From the NCBI GenBank assembly GCA_024641655.1, contig JAHECR010000008.1, positions 34,672-98,671 of the forward strand: a stretch of DNA of 64,000 nt, written 5' to 3'. The notes beneath the pieces were generated by a model. It saw only the letters and a list, made by a program, of their open reading frames with translations. It was not told where the DNA came from and ran no database searches. Position numbers and translations under genes: made by a program. Positions 20,168 to 29,095 of the stretch are shown here, piece after piece. This stretch comes from Acidimicrobiaceae bacterium. GTDB taxonomy: Bacteria > Actinomycetota > Acidimicrobiia > Acidimicrobiales > UBA8592. Within the stretch, counting starts at the first letter, position 1, and every line of letters begins with the position of its first letter.

Positions 20168-20740
20168 TCAGGCCTCTGCCGTCCCGCCCTTGGGCTCGGC
20201 TTCGGCCTCTGGCTCTGGTGCGGGCTCCGCTTCTGGCTCTGGTGCGGGCTCCGCTTCTGGCTCTGGTGCGGGCTCCGCTTCTGGTTCTGGTTCTGGCGCG
20301 GCTGTCGCCTCTGGCTCGGGCTCTGCTGCCGGTTCGGGCTCGGGTTCTGGCTCGGGCTCGGGCTCCGCTGCCGGTTCGGGTTCGGCTGCCGATTCGGCTC
20401 CTGCCTCGGCTTCGGTTGCTGGTTCGGCTGCCGCTTCGGGCTCGAGTTCGCCCGCAGCGTCGGTATCGGGCTCGTCGTCGGCAACCGGGAGCGGTCCACC
20501 GGCGCGCAGGGAGTTCACCGCCTCCACGAGCTCGCGGTAGGTGGCGTCGGCCGCGGTCTTCTCCTCGGCCGACGCCTTGGAGTTGTTCTGGAGCTTCTTC
20601 AGCACCGCGGCCGCGTCCTGTTTGCGTTGCTCGGCCTTCTCGATGGCGCGCTGGGTCTGGCGGGCGGCCTCGGTGCGGGCGAGCCCCGCGTTGAAGATCT
20701 CGAGGGCGGTGTTCAGTTCTTCCTCGGTTGCCCGTGCCAT
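20168..20740 (-). CDS. Helical protein with acidic Glu/Pro/Ala repeat tail
   Basis: No family is recognised. The 190-residue protein has a helical N-terminal half (about 1-95) rich in Lys, Glu, Gln and Ala, probably coiled coil, and a tail of about 95 residues made almost only of Glu, Pro and Ala in units such as EAEPAPEP. No signal peptide or membrane segment is seen, so it is probably cytosolic. ATG 20740 follows an AAGGA ribosome site; the reading frame is open much further upstream, but that runs antisense to pcrA. Acidic Pro-rich tails act as spacers or protein-binding arms in other proteins; the role here is unknown. Confidence 0.75.
   Translation of the reverse strand: MARATEEELNTALEIFNAGLARTEAARQTQRAIEKAEQRKQDAAAVLKKLQNNSKASAEEKTAADATYRELVEAVNSLRAGGPLPVADDEPDTDAAGELEPEAAAEPATEAEAGAESAAEPEPAAEPEPEPEPEPEPAAEPEPEATAAPEPEPEAEPAPEPEAEPAPEPEAEPAPEPEAEAEPKGGTAEA
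20208..20279. repeat. Three perfect 24-bp tandem repeats within the acidic-tail gene
   Basis: Copies at 20208-20231, 20232-20255 and 20256-20279 are identical, each encoding eight residues of the EAEPAPEP type. Diverged copies continue to about 20400. Perfect tandem copies of in-frame length suggest recent slippage, so copy number probably varies between strains. Confidence 0.9.
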
Positions 20741-20897
20741 CGGTGCGTCCTTCGATCGAGATGCGTGTCTCGTGGCCTTCGCCACCTGCGGACACGCAAG
20801 GTAGTGGCTTCGGGCGCCCCATGACGAACGCCACGCCTGCTTCGACGTGCGATGGCAACGCCGTTCGCTGCGGCCCGAGGGTGTCGCTTCGGACCGG

Positions 20898-20903
20898 TAG
20901 GGT
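20898..20903 (+). promoter_or_regulatory. Leaderless -10 box of pcrA
   Basis: TAGGGT followed by eight bases and ATG 20912; no ribosome site is visible. Confidence 0.55.
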
Positions 20904-20911
20904 GATCCCCA

Positions 20912-23122
20912 ATGGCCTCGACCGCACTCACCGAAGGTCTCAACCCCGATCAGCTCGACGCGGTCGTGCACGCCGTGGGGCCGCTGCTGGTCGTCGCCGG
21001 TGCCGGTTCGGGCAAGACGCGAGTGCTCACCCATCGCATCGCCCACCTCATCGAGCACGAAGGGGTCTCGCCGTTCGAGATCCTGGCGATCACGTTCACC
21101 AACAAGGCCGCCAGCGAGATGAAGGCCCGTGTCGGTGCCCTGATCGGGCCCGTCGCCGAGAAGATGTGGGTCTCGACCTTCCACTCCGCCTGCGTGCGTA
21201 TCCTGCGCCGCGACGCCGCAGTGCTCGGGTATCCGTCGTCGTTCACGATCTACGACCAGGCCGACGCCGTGCGCCTCACCGGCTACGTACTGCGTGATAT
21301 GAACCTCGACAACAAGCGCTTCCCGCCGCGCGCCGTGCACGCCACGATCTCGGTCGCCAAGAACGAGCTCGTCGACGTGCACAGCTATCGCGAGCGGGCC
21401 CAGACGATCTTCGAGCGCAAGATCGCCGACGTGTACGGCGAGTACCAGGTTCGCCTCCGCCGGGCCGGCGCCATGGACTTCGACGATCTGTTGGGCGTCA
21501 CCGTCGAGCTCTTCCGCCGCCACCCCGACGTCCTCGAGCACTACCGCCGCCGGTTCCGTCACGTGCTCGTCGACGAGTACCAGGACACCAATCCGGTCCA
21601 GAACGAGCTCGTCATGCTGCTCGCCGCCGAGCATCGCAATGTGTGTGTCGTCGGCGATCAGGACCAGTCGATCTACGCGTTCCGATCAGCCGACATCCGC
21701 AACATCATCGACTTCGAGAAGCGGTTCCCCGACACCACCGTCGTCCTGCTCGAGCAGAACTACCGCAGCAGCCAGACCATCCTCGACGCGGCGAACGCGG
21801 TCATCGCCAACAACCTCGGGCGCAAGCCCAAGGAACTGTGGACCGACGCCGGTGCGGGCGACAAGATCGTCCGCTACCACGCCGATGACGAGATGGACGA
21901 GGCCCGTTGGATCGCGCACGAGCTCGCCCGACTCCACGACGGCGGCACCTATCGCTGGCGCGACATGGCGGTCTTCTACCGCACCAACGCGCAGAGCCGC
22001 GTGCTCGAGGAACACCTGGTGCGAGTGGGGATTCCCTACAAGGTCATCGGCGGTACCCGCTTCTACGACCGGCGTGAGATCAAGGACGCGCTCGCGTACC
22101 TGAGGGCGGTGGTGAATCCGATCGACGAGGTGTCCCTCAAACGGGTGCTGAACACGCCCAAGCGCGGGGTGGGCGACACCAGCGTGGCCAGGCTCGACAC
22201 GTGGGCCGCAGCAAGCGGGCTCACCTTCGAACAGGCTCTGCTGCGCGCCCCGGAGGCCGGCGTCACCGGCCGGGCCGTGCGCGGGCTCGAGGAGTTCGCC
22301 CGCGTCATCGTCAAGGGCCGCGACCTCGTCGGCGAGGGGCCAGCACCGATCCTGCAGGAGCTGCTCGAAGCGTCGGGCTATCTTGCCGAGCTCGAGGCCG
22401 AGCACTCGGTCGAAGCCGACAGCCGACTCGAGAACCTCGCTGAGCTCGTCGGCATGGCGCAGCAGTTCGACGACGTCAACGAGTTCCTCGAACAGGTGAG
22501 CCTGGTCGCCGACACCGACGACCTCGACGACGAGTCCGCGGTCGTGTTGATGACCCTGCACGCTGCCAAGGGGCTCGAGTACCCGGTGGTCTTCCTCATC
22601 GGGCTCGAAGACGGTGTGTTCCCCCACATCCGCTCGCTCGGCGAACCTGCCGAGCTCGAAGAGGAGCGCCGGCTCGCGTACGTGGGTATCACCCGGGCCG
22701 AGGAGCGTCTGTACCTCACCAATGCCTGGAGCCGCACGCTCTACGGGGCCACCCAGTACAACCCGCCGAGCCGGTTCCTCGACGAGATCCCCGAACACCT
22801 CGTCGTCGAGGCCGAGGGGAGCCGGTCCGATCGGCGCCGCGCCGGGCGGTCGAACTTCGGTGTGGGTCGCCACCGCGAACGCCAGGTCGACGCCGCGCTG
22901 CGTCCGAGCGCCGACGGCCCGCCAAGGCCGGCCGGGCCGGTGCCGAGCGGGGCCGACGAACTCGGTCTGCGCGTCGGCGACGACGTGCGCCACGCCACCT
23001 TCGGTGAGGGGGTCATCATCGACATCGTGGGGCAGGGCGACAAGGCCGAGGCCCGGGTGCATTTCTCGGGAACCGGCGAGAAGACGCTCCTGCTCAGCTG
23101 GGCGCCGCTCGAGAAGATCTGA
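20912..23122 (+). CDS. pcrA: ATP-dependent DNA helicase PcrA/UvrD
   Basis: This superfamily 1A 3'-5' helicase is used in nucleotide excision and mismatch-type repair and in clearing recombination intermediates. The 736 residues contain the Q motif NPDQLDAVV (Gln14), Walker A AGAGSGKT (29-36), [15 protein letters not shown], the DEYQDTN motif [16 protein letters not shown] (motif III), [17 protein letters not shown] (motif V) and [17 protein letters not shown] (motif VI). The C-terminal about 70 residues ([14 protein letters not shown]...) form the small Tudor-like domain that contacts RNA polymerase in PcrA. The linker before it is Arg/Pro-rich. Confidence 0.96.
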   Translation: MASTALTEGLNPDQLDAVVHAVGPLLVVAGAGSGKTRVLTHRIAHLIEHEGVSPFEILAITFTNKAASEMKARVGALIGPVAEKMWVSTFHSACVRILRRDAAVLGYPSSFTIYDQADAVRLTGYVLRDMNLDNKRFPPRAVHATISVAKNELVDVHSYRERAQTIFERKIADVYGEYQVRLRRAGAMDFDDLLGVTVELFRRHPDVLEHYRRRFRHVLVDEYQDTNPVQNELVMLLAAEHRNVCVVGDQDQSIYAFRSADIRNIIDFEKRFPDTTVVLLEQNYRSSQTILDAANAVIANNLGRKPKELWTDAGAGDKIVRYHADDEMDEARWIAHELARLHDGGTYRWRDMAVFYRTNAQSRVLEEHLVRVGIPYKVIGGTRFYDRREIKDALAYLRAVVNPIDEVSLKRVLNTPKRGVGDTSVARLDTWAAASGLTFEQALLRAPEAGVTGRAVRGLEEFARVIVKGRDLVGEGPAPILQELLEASGYLAELEAEHSVEADSRLENLAELVGMAQQFDDVNEFLEQVSLVADTDDLDDESAVVLMTLHAAKGLEYPVVFLIGLEDGVFPHIRSLGEPAELEEERRLAYVGITRAEERLYLTNAWSRTLYGATQYNPPSRFLDEIPEHLVVEAEGSRSDRRRAGRSNFGVGRHRERQVDAALRPSADGPPRPAGPVPSGADELGLRVGDDVRHATFGEGVIIDIVGQGDKAEARVHFSGTGEKTLLLSWAPLEKI

Positions 23123-23170
23123 CCTCGCCGCGTCAGCAGGCGCCCCTGGGTGCTCTGCGCCCCCGGTCCG

Positions 23171-24682
23171 CTACTCGAGCAGCTCCACGATGTTCGCTCC
23201 ACTGACCTCGCCGCCTTCGGCGTCGGTCGGCGCGATCACCGACGGGACGGTGTTGTTCGGCAGCAACCAGCCGGTGACCTGGTCGAGAGGCGACCCGCCG
23301 TTGGGCACGTGCACCTCCGGCGAGGATTCGCCGGCCTCGACGATCGTGGCGCCACCGCCGGTGGGGAAGTAGAGGCCCTGCACCCAGACCGCCCGGAACC
23401 CCGACACCCGGACCACTTTTCGGCCTCGAGGCAGGGTGGTTTCGATGGTCTGGGGGACGATGGCGAACCGTGGGTTGTCGTCGATGTCGAGCTTGCCGTT
23501 GCCGTCGCCGTCCTCGGTGAACAGGGGCTCGTAGACGCTGCCCGCGGCAGTCCCGGTCACGTAGTCGGTGAGGCACGTCTCGATGTTCGCGGTGGCAGCC
23601 GTGAACGACAGACCGTCGAAGGTGCCCCGGAGACAACTCGTCGGCGCGTTGACCAGCGTGCTCGGGATGTAGCGCCACAATGGCGTGTTGTCGATGACGT
23701 GGTGGTTGTCCTCGTGTTCGATGACGATCGTGTCGCCGAGCGGGGTCGTGTTGGTGAGCCTGCCGGCGAAGAAGATGCCCTGGATGGTCTCGCCGGCCAC
23801 CAGACCTTCCCAGAGACCGTTGCCGAGGCCGGTGTCGGTGTAGAACTGATTGGGTCCGAACGGTTTGGAGCAACTGTCGGTCACGCCCGTGCCGTTCCAG
23901 ACGCGCAGCAGGTGGTCGATTCCCTTGGCGACGTTGATGGTGAACACGTCGTTGTCGTTGGTGTTGCACGGGATCGTGTCGGTTTTGAAGGCCTTGTCGC
24001 CGTAGATCGAAACCTGGAGCGCGTGGAAGTTGCCGCTCGCGGCGCCGTCGCAGGGCGGAATGGCGGCACCACCGCTCGCCGATCGCAGGCAGATCTGGGA
24101 ACCGTCCTCGGCACCACCCAGGACGGTGAAGGGCAGCACGCCGCCGATGCCCGAATACCGGACCCAGCCGATTGCGCCCGCGCTGATGTGGAACGAGTCC
24201 TTGCCGAGGACGCCGCCGAAGACGGTCGGGATCTCGAGGTCGGGAAGCCGGACCCGCACTCGGCCCGTGTCGTCGAAGCTGATGCAGTTCGTCGGGTGGC
24301 CTCCGACGACGCCGAGAGTTGCGAATGCCTTGTCGTCGGTGCAGTTCGCCGTGGACCATCGCTCGGTCCATTCGTCGTCGCCGTACTGGATGTCGAGATT
24401 GGCGCGAACCTCCGTTGCGATGCGCTCGGAGGCCTCCTGCTGACCGAAGGGAATGTCCTGCGCGCCCGAGAGTAGGCCGATGTCCACGGCCGCCTGGGCG
24501 TTGCGCCGAGCGTCATAGGCAATGCCCACGTCGATTGCGAGCGCCGCCATGCCGGCCAGGACGACGAGCAGGAGTCCCACGATCACCGCGACCGCTCCCC
24601 GACTCTCGGTCGATCGCGAGACGAACGGGGCTTGGGGAGCTGCACGCGATGGCCGTTCGCTCATTTCGATCAGCTCGGACAT
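23171..24682 (-). CDS. TadG-like secreted/pilus-associated protein
   Basis: This 503-residue protein has a short cytoplasmic N-terminus and then ESRGAVAVIVGLLLVVLAGM and ALAIDVGIAYDARRNAQAAVD, the hydrophobic head typical of TadG/TadE-like proteins of Flp pilus loci. The large remainder is predicted outside the cell and contains several Cys and Asp/Asn/Gly-rich loops. ATG 24682 overlaps the end of the TadE-like gene by 13 bases, so they form an operon; ATG 24664 is an alternative start. No secretion ATPase, prepilin peptidase or platform protein is in the window, so its secretion route is unknown. Confidence 0.78.
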   Translation of the reverse strand: MSELIEMSERPSRAAPQAPFVSRSTESRGAVAVIVGLLLVVLAGMAALAIDVGIAYDARRNAQAAVDIGLLSGAQDIPFGQQEASERIATEVRANLDIQYGDDEWTERWSTANCTDDKAFATLGVVGGHPTNCISFDDTGRVRVRLPDLEIPTVFGGVLGKDSFHISAGAIGWVRYSGIGGVLPFTVLGGAEDGSQICLRSASGGAAIPPCDGAASGNFHALQVSIYGDKAFKTDTIPCNTNDNDVFTINVAKGIDHLLRVWNGTGVTDSCSKPFGPNQFYTDTGLGNGLWEGLVAGETIQGIFFAGRLTNTTPLGDTIVIEHEDNHHVIDNTPLWRYIPSTLVNAPTSCLRGTFDGLSFTAATANIETCLTDYVTGTAAGSVYEPLFTEDGDGNGKLDIDDNPRFAIVPQTIETTLPRGRKVVRVSGFRAVWVQGLYFPTGGGATIVEAGESSPEVHVPNGGSPLDQVTGWLLPNNTVPSVIAPTDAEGGEVSGANIVELLE

Positions 24683-25179
24683 GGCGCCTCGGTGATCGCA
24701 GACCACTGGGCCTCTTGTTCGAGCCTGACCTCGAGATCGCTTGCGAGGACCTTGTCGCCGAGGAGTGGGTCGAACCAGCCGGTGACGGTCTGGAGATCGG
24801 TGGACACCCTGATCGTGGCGACCGCACCCGCGGAAACAGAGGCCGCGTCTGCGAATGCGAGCGACACGACGACGTCGTCCGCGAAGTCCATGCGGTTACA
24901 GATGGTGGCGACGAGGTAGTCGGTCTGCTGGGCTGCGGTCATGGACTCCGCGTCCTCGCCGGGGGGGAACGCGTTGACCGAGATGAGCCGGGCCCCTTCG
25001 CGGGCGCCGTGGCGGATGTCGAGCATCTGGGCATAAGCCCATCCGAACTCGATGATCCCGAACAAGATCGTCAGCAGCAGCGGGACGACGAGCGCGAACT
25101 CGACGGCTGCTGCGCCCCGGCTCTCCTGGCCAGAAGCTCGACTTGGTTTCCGCACCTTGCACACCGCCCGCTCGCTCAA
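24670..25179 (-). CDS. TadE-like pseudopilin
   Basis: This 169-residue protein carries ESRGAAAVEFALVVPLLLTILFGIIEFG, the classic TadE N-terminal segment with Glu five residues into the hydrophobic helix, followed by YAQMLDIRHGAREGARLIS. TadE-like proteins are processed by a prepilin peptidase and take part in Flp-type pilus assembly or sorting. The first start codon is TTG 25179; GTG codons at residues 6 and 9 are alternatives, and no ribosome site decides. It overlaps the TadG-like gene and is preceded by a small membrane-anchored protein on the same strand. Confidence 0.82.
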   Translation of the reverse strand: MSERAVCKVRKPSRASGQESRGAAAVEFALVVPLLLTILFGIIEFGWAYAQMLDIRHGAREGARLISVNAFPPGEDAESMTAAQQTDYLVATICNRMDFADDVVVSLAFADAASVSAGAVATIRVSTDLQTVTGWFDPLLGDKVLASDLEVRLEQEAQWSAITEAPCPS

Positions 25180-25318
25180 TCCCGCGGTTCACGGGACACC
25201 GCGTAGATCGGTTCGCATTGGGGGGCTTGTTACGTCATCGGGCCGAATTCGGCGATGAACTGGTTCGTCGGACCCATGAGGGCCTGGGAAGGAAGCGCAC
25301 ACTCGCGACCCAGGCGCG

Positions 25319-25792
25319 TCAGGCTTGGTTCAGATCCACCTGGAGGTCACCGTTGGCATCGACGGTCACGCCGTACTGCAGGAGACCCTCGCCGTCGGGC
25401 GGGAACACGTTGTTCGGCGCACAGGCATCGACGAACTGCTGCGCAGTGCTGTCCCACGTCAGACCTGCTTGGCAACCGGAAGGGTCCGACGGTGAGCGCG
25501 CGTCGATTGCATACCAACCGGCGGCCGGATCGTCGCCGAGGTGTTGGAGGTAGATCGGACGGGAGCGACTGAGCGACGAGAACAGGATCGGTGCCCGGTC
25601 GCGTGCGATCGTCTCCGCTCTCGCTTCGGCCTGCCCCGCTCCGAAAGTGTCGTCACCGAGCTTGAACTGGACGTCACCGGAGCCGGCGAGCCACACCACG
25701 AGCACGAGCAGGCCGATACCGAGCGCGACGCTCCCCAACGCGAACACCAGCGTTCGAGGCAGGTTCAGTTTCGGTCCTTCGGAAACGGGCAT
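25319..25792 (-). CDS. Single-pass membrane protein with possible degenerate Rieske-like domain
   Basis: This 157-residue protein has an N-terminal cytoplasmic stretch, one membrane helix (about residues 18-36, LVFALGSVALGIGLLVLVVW) and an outer domain of about 115 residues. The end of that domain (a GC-x-AGL-x-W segment, then FVDAC, then an NNVFPPDGEG turn, then YGVTVDANGDLQVDL) follows the order of a Rieske fold, but the Cys-x-His cluster ligands are missing; two Cys remain and could pair. This is an eye-alignment only. ATG 25792 is the first Met before the helix. The gap to the TadE-like gene is 139 bases, so co-transcription is uncertain. Confidence 0.6.
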   Translation of the reverse strand: MPVSEGPKLNLPRTLVFALGSVALGIGLLVLVVWLAGSGDVQFKLGDDTFGAGQAEARAETIARDRAPILFSSLSRSRPIYLQHLGDDPAAGWYAIDARSPSDPSGCQAGLTWDSTAQQFVDACAPNNVFPPDGEGLLQYGVTVDANGDLQVDLNQA

Positions 25793-25902
25793 CGGCGGTG
25801 CTCTCGGGAGTCCTCGTATGGCAGCGGGTGGAGCGTAGAGGGCATCGTGGAGAAGTGACACCCGTCCTCGGCCCCAGTGGGGCGCCGGCTCGGCCGGGTC
25901 AC

Positions 25903-25908
25903 TAGTAT
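25903..25908 (+). promoter_or_regulatory. Possible -10 box of sucCD
   Basis: TAGTAT lies 84 bases before the sucC GTG in the 200-base region shared with the divergent membrane-protein gene. It would give a leader of about 78 bases. Confidence 0.4.
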
Positions 25909-25992
25909 CCACCCGGTGTGTCGGGCCCACCGAGTCCACGACTCGCGCGCACGACACCAGCCAGATCGGCACTTTCAGGAGGCAACGACGCC

Positions 25993-27132
25993 GTGGATCT
26001 GTTCGAGTATCAAGGGAAGCAGTTCTTCGCTTCCTACGGGATGCCGGTTTCGCCCGGCGAGATCGCCTTCACGGTCGATGAGGCCGTCGCTGCCGCCGAA
26101 CGTCTCGGGACCCCGGTCATGGTCAAGGCCCAGGTCCATACGGGCGGGCGCGGCAAGGCGGGCGGGGTGAAGTTCGCGCCCGACATCGACGCCGTCCGCG
26201 AGCACGCCGGCAACATTCTCGGCCTCGACATCAAGGGCCACATCGTCGGTCGCGTCTGGATCGAGAAGGCATCCGACATCGCCGACGAGTACTACGCGAG
26301 CTTCACCCTCGACCGGTCTGCGAAGAAACACCTCGGGATGCTCTCCAAGGAGGGCGGTGTCGAGATCGAGACCGTCGCCGAGGAGAATCCCGACGCGATC
26401 GCCAAGATCTGGGTCGACCCCGTCGACGGCCTCTCCGAGGCGCAGTGCCGCGCCTGGGTCGCGGCCGCGAACCTTCCCGCCGAGGCCGTCGAGGGCTCGG
26501 TGGAGATCCTCACCAAGCTGTACACGGCCTATGTCGAAGGTGACGCCGATCTCGTGGAGATCAACCCGTTGATCCTCACCCCCGACGGCACCGTTCATGT
26601 GCTCGACGCCAAGGTCACCCTCGACGGCAACAGCACGTTCCGCCACCCGGACTATGCCCAGTACGACGAGACCCAGACCCGTGACGAGCGGGAGACCGCA
26701 GCGCACGCGAAGGGCCTGCAGTACGTCGGTCTCGAAGGCAGCGTCGGGGTCATCGCCAACGGCGCCGGACTCGCCATGAGCACCGTCGACGTCGTCAACC
26801 AGGTCGGCGGGAAGCCCGCCAACTTCCTCGACATCGGCGGCGGCGCCAACGCCGACGTGATGGCCGGCGCGCTCGAGGTCATCAACAACGATCCGAACGT
26901 CAAGTCGATCCTGATCAACATCTTCGGTGGCATCACCCGAGGTGAAGAGGTCGCCAACGGCATCCTCGAAGCCATGAAGCGCGTCGCCATCGACTCGCCG
27001 ATCGTGATTCGCCTCGACGGCACCAACGCCGACGAGGGTCGGGCGATCCTCGTGCCGAACCTGACCGACACGCTGATGATGGAAGACACCATGCTCGATG
27101 CGGCCCGCAAGGCCGTCGAGCTGGCCCGCTGA
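25993..27132 (+). CDS. sucC: Succinyl-CoA synthetase beta subunit
   Basis: SucC binds the nucleotide and, with SucD, interconverts succinyl-CoA and succinate with ATP or GTP formation in the TCA cycle. The 379 residues begin DLFEYQGKQFFASYGMPVSPG (ATP-grasp), with VMVKAQVHTGGRGKAGGVK, DLVEINPL and the C-terminal FLDIGGGANADV and INIFGGITRGEEVA, the power-helix region. GTG 25993 lies ten bases after AGGAGG (25977-25982); the open frame extends upstream to 25918 without family resemblance. sucD follows after 30 bases. Confidence 0.96.
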   Translation: MDLFEYQGKQFFASYGMPVSPGEIAFTVDEAVAAAERLGTPVMVKAQVHTGGRGKAGGVKFAPDIDAVREHAGNILGLDIKGHIVGRVWIEKASDIADEYYASFTLDRSAKKHLGMLSKEGGVEIETVAEENPDAIAKIWVDPVDGLSEAQCRAWVAAANLPAEAVEGSVEILTKLYTAYVEGDADLVEINPLILTPDGTVHVLDAKVTLDGNSTFRHPDYAQYDETQTRDERETAAHAKGLQYVGLEGSVGVIANGAGLAMSTVDVVNQVGGKPANFLDIGGGANADVMAGALEVINNDPNVKSILINIFGGITRGEEVANGILEAMKRVAIDSPIVIRLDGTNADEGRAILVPNLTDTLMMEDTMLDAARKAVELAR

Positions 27133-27162
27133 GCGTCCACGAAGACCAAAGGAGAACCAACC

Positions 27163-28047
27163 ATGTCGATCTTCGTTGACGAGAACACGAAGGTGATCTA
27201 CCAGGGCCTCACCGGCTCCCAGGGCAGCTACTACGGCAAGCTCAACCGTGACTATGGCACCCAGGTCGTGGCCGGCACCCATCCGACGAAGGCGGGCTCC
27301 GACGTCGACGGCATCCCCGTCTACGCGTCGGTCGCCGAAGCGAAGGCCGCCACCGGCGCCACGGCGTCGTGCATCTTCATCCCGGCGCCAGGCGTCCAGG
27401 GCGCGGTGCTCGAAGCGGCCGAGGCCGGCATCGAGTTCATCGTGTCGATCACCGAGGGCGTGCCCGCCCACGACGAGGCCTACTTCTACAACAAGCTCAA
27501 GCGCGACTTTCCGCAGACGCGCCTGCTCGGGCCGAACTGCCCCGGCATCATCAGCCCCGGGAAGTGCAACATCGGTATCACTGCAGGGCACATCGCGAAA
27601 GCGGGCGGCCCTGTCGGCATCGTGAGCCGCTCGGGCACGCTGACCTACCAGGCGTTGTACGAGCTCAAGCAGAAGGGCATCGGGGTCACGACCTGCGTCG
27701 GCATCGGTGGTGATCCGGTGCCGGGCACCAGCTTCATCGACTGCCTCCGGGCGTTCGAGGCCGATCCCGAGACCAAGGCGGTCATGATGATCGGTGAGAT
27801 CGGTGGCTCGGCCGAAGAAGAGGCCGCGGACTTCATCAAGAACCACATGTCCAAGCCCATGTCGGCCTACATCGCCGGGGTCACTGCGCCCGCCGGGAAG
27901 AAGATGGGTCATGCCGGCGCCATCGTGTCGGGCGGGAAGGGCACGGCAAAGGCCAAGATGGAGGCCCTGGAGGATGCCGGCGTCAAGGTGGGCAACAACC
28001 CCACCGAGGCCGGCGAGCTCATGGCCGAGATCGTCGCTGCGCTGTAG
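27163..28047 (+). CDS. sucD: Succinyl-CoA synthetase alpha subunit
   Basis: SucD carries the CoA-binding Rossmann domain and the phosphohistidine. The 294 residues contain TKVIYQGLTGSQGSYYGK, PTKAGSDVDGIPV, LLGPNCPGIISPGKCNIG and the active-site His in KMGHAGAIVSGGKGTA. The ATG sits after an AAAGGAGA ribosome site. A strong 13-bp hairpin terminator follows 20 bases after the stop. Confidence 0.97.
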   Translation: MSIFVDENTKVIYQGLTGSQGSYYGKLNRDYGTQVVAGTHPTKAGSDVDGIPVYASVAEAKAATGATASCIFIPAPGVQGAVLEAAEAGIEFIVSITEGVPAHDEAYFYNKLKRDFPQTRLLGPNCPGIISPGKCNIGITAGHIAKAGGPVGIVSRSGTLTYQALYELKQKGIGVTTCVGIGGDPVPGTSFIDCLRAFEADPETKAVMMIGEIGGSAEEEAADFIKNHMSKPMSAYIAGVTAPAGKKMGHAGAIVSGGKGTAKAKMEALEDAGVKVGNNPTEAGELMAEIVAAL

Positions 28048-28067
28048 CGCCCACTCACCGCAGAACG

Positions 28068-28097
28068 GAAACGACCCGCCGAGAGGCGGGTCGTTTC
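28068..28097. terminator. Perfect 13-bp hairpin terminator after sucD
   Basis: Arms 28068-28080 and 28085-28097 are exactly complementary with a GAGA loop. The ends are GAAAC/GTTTC, so the hairpin can end transcription from both sucD (plus) and the convergent membrane-protein operon (minus). There is no long T run. Confidence 0.85.
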
Positions 28098-28134
28098 GCG
28101 TCCGGAGACCGCCCTGGGGCGAAGTCCGATGGGC

Positions 28135-28563
28135 TCAGATGGTGCGGGGCGGCTCGCTCGGCGCGCCCTCGGCCTGCATCTCCAAGTAGGCACCGACCAG
28201 GACCGCGATCGAGCCGAGCAGGCTCAAGATGGTGCCGATCTTGGCGCTGTCGGAGCGGAACAGGATCGAGAAGCTGATCAGGAAGGCGGTGAACCCCAAC
28301 ACGGCGACGATCTGGTTCCGGCTGAAGCCGATGATCTGCTCGGGGAGCTTCACCTGTGGCGCGAAGGACGCAAGTGCGGGGACCGCGATGATGACCACCG
28401 CGATCACGAGCATGAAGAATCCCTGGAGGCCGAAGTCCCATAGGCTCCAGCCGTAGCTGCCGAAGGGCCCCGCGCTGTACGCCCGCCAGTCGAGGAAAGA
28501 GGCGATGAGGAGTGCAGCACCGCCGCCCATGGCGGCGATGCTGGAGGGTCGAAGATCGTTCAT
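28135..28563 (-). CDS. Four-helix membrane protein, paralogue of the adjacent gene
   Basis: This unrecognised 142-residue membrane protein has four predicted helices and little outside them. Its start (PSSIAAMGGGAALLIASFLDW) and layout match the neighbouring 133-residue protein (PGPLLMLGGGAAMVIGSLLKW), so the two are tandem paralogues of one small family. ATG 28563 follows a GAGGA ribosome site, nine bases after the stop of the paralogue. A Trp/Gly/Ser-rich loop lies between helices one and two. The function is unknown. Confidence 0.75.
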   Translation of the reverse strand: MNDLRPSSIAAMGGGAALLIASFLDWRAYSAGPFGSYGWSLWDFGLQGFFMLVIAVVIIAVPALASFAPQVKLPEQIIGFSRNQIVAVLGFTAFLISFSILFRSDSAKIGTILSLLGSIAVLVGAYLEMQAEGAPSEPPRTI

Positions 28564-28572
28564 GATGGCTCC

Positions 28573-28974
28573 TCAGATGCTCGTGGGTTCGCCGGCAGGT
28601 GCCGCGCGCATGGCCAGGACGGAACCAGCGGCCGCAGCCGCGGCGCCGATCCAGGTCAGATGGAGTCCGAACTTGATACCCGACTCGGTGATCAGGGCGA
28701 ACGTCCACACGAAGGTCGCGAGTGCTGCGGTGAAGCAGAGTTGATCGAGCGTGAACCCGACGAAGCCCGCCGGCAACGACGTGCCCGGTGAGAACGCCCG
28801 CAGGCCCCCGACTGCCGCGAGCGCGGCGCCCAAGATGAGCACCAGGATGCCGAGGAGCCCCATGAAGTCGGTGCTCACCCCGCTGGTACTCCCGCCCCAC
28901 TTGAGCAGGCTGCCGATGACCATCGCTGCGCCCCCTCCGAGCATCAGCAGTGGTCCGGGATTTGATGTGTCCAC
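28573..28974 (-). CDS. Four-helix membrane protein, first of a tandem paralogous pair
   Basis: This 133-residue protein has four predicted membrane helices and is a relative of the following gene. GTG 28974 follows GGAGGAA. A minus-strand TAGGGT at about 29003-29008 would serve as a -10 box and give a short leader. It may act as a heteromeric pair with its paralogue; nothing in the sequence tells the role. Confidence 0.75.
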   Translation of the reverse strand: MDTSNPGPLLMLGGGAAMVIGSLLKWGGSTSGVSTDFMGLLGILVLILGAALAAVGGLRAFSPGTSLPAGFVGFTLDQLCFTAALATFVWTFALITESGIKFGLHLTWIGAAAAAAGSVLAMRAAPAGEPTSI

Positions 28975-29082
28975 GTGGTTCCTCCCCGCGTTTTGCCGCG
29001 ACCCTAGTCAGCCGTCGGGCTTCGCACCAGCATTGCATGGTTTCGCTTCGCCGACGTCGTGGCAGCAACACGTCCCGACCAC

Positions 29083-29088
29083 TAGGTT
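29083..29088 (+). promoter_or_regulatory. Leaderless -10 box of purN
   Basis: TAGGTT, then seven bases, then GTG 29096; no ribosome site. Confidence 0.55.
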
Positions 29089-29095
29089 CCAGCGG

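Noticed and set aside
20218..20694. Leu/Arg-rich plus-strand frame over the acidic tail
   Set aside because: It is the complement of the Glu/Pro/Ala repeats and has no start context.
23150..24475. Plus-strand frame opposite the TadG-like gene
   Set aside because: The minus strand has a TadG-type hydrophobic head; the plus frame has only repetitive Val/Asp/Glu content.
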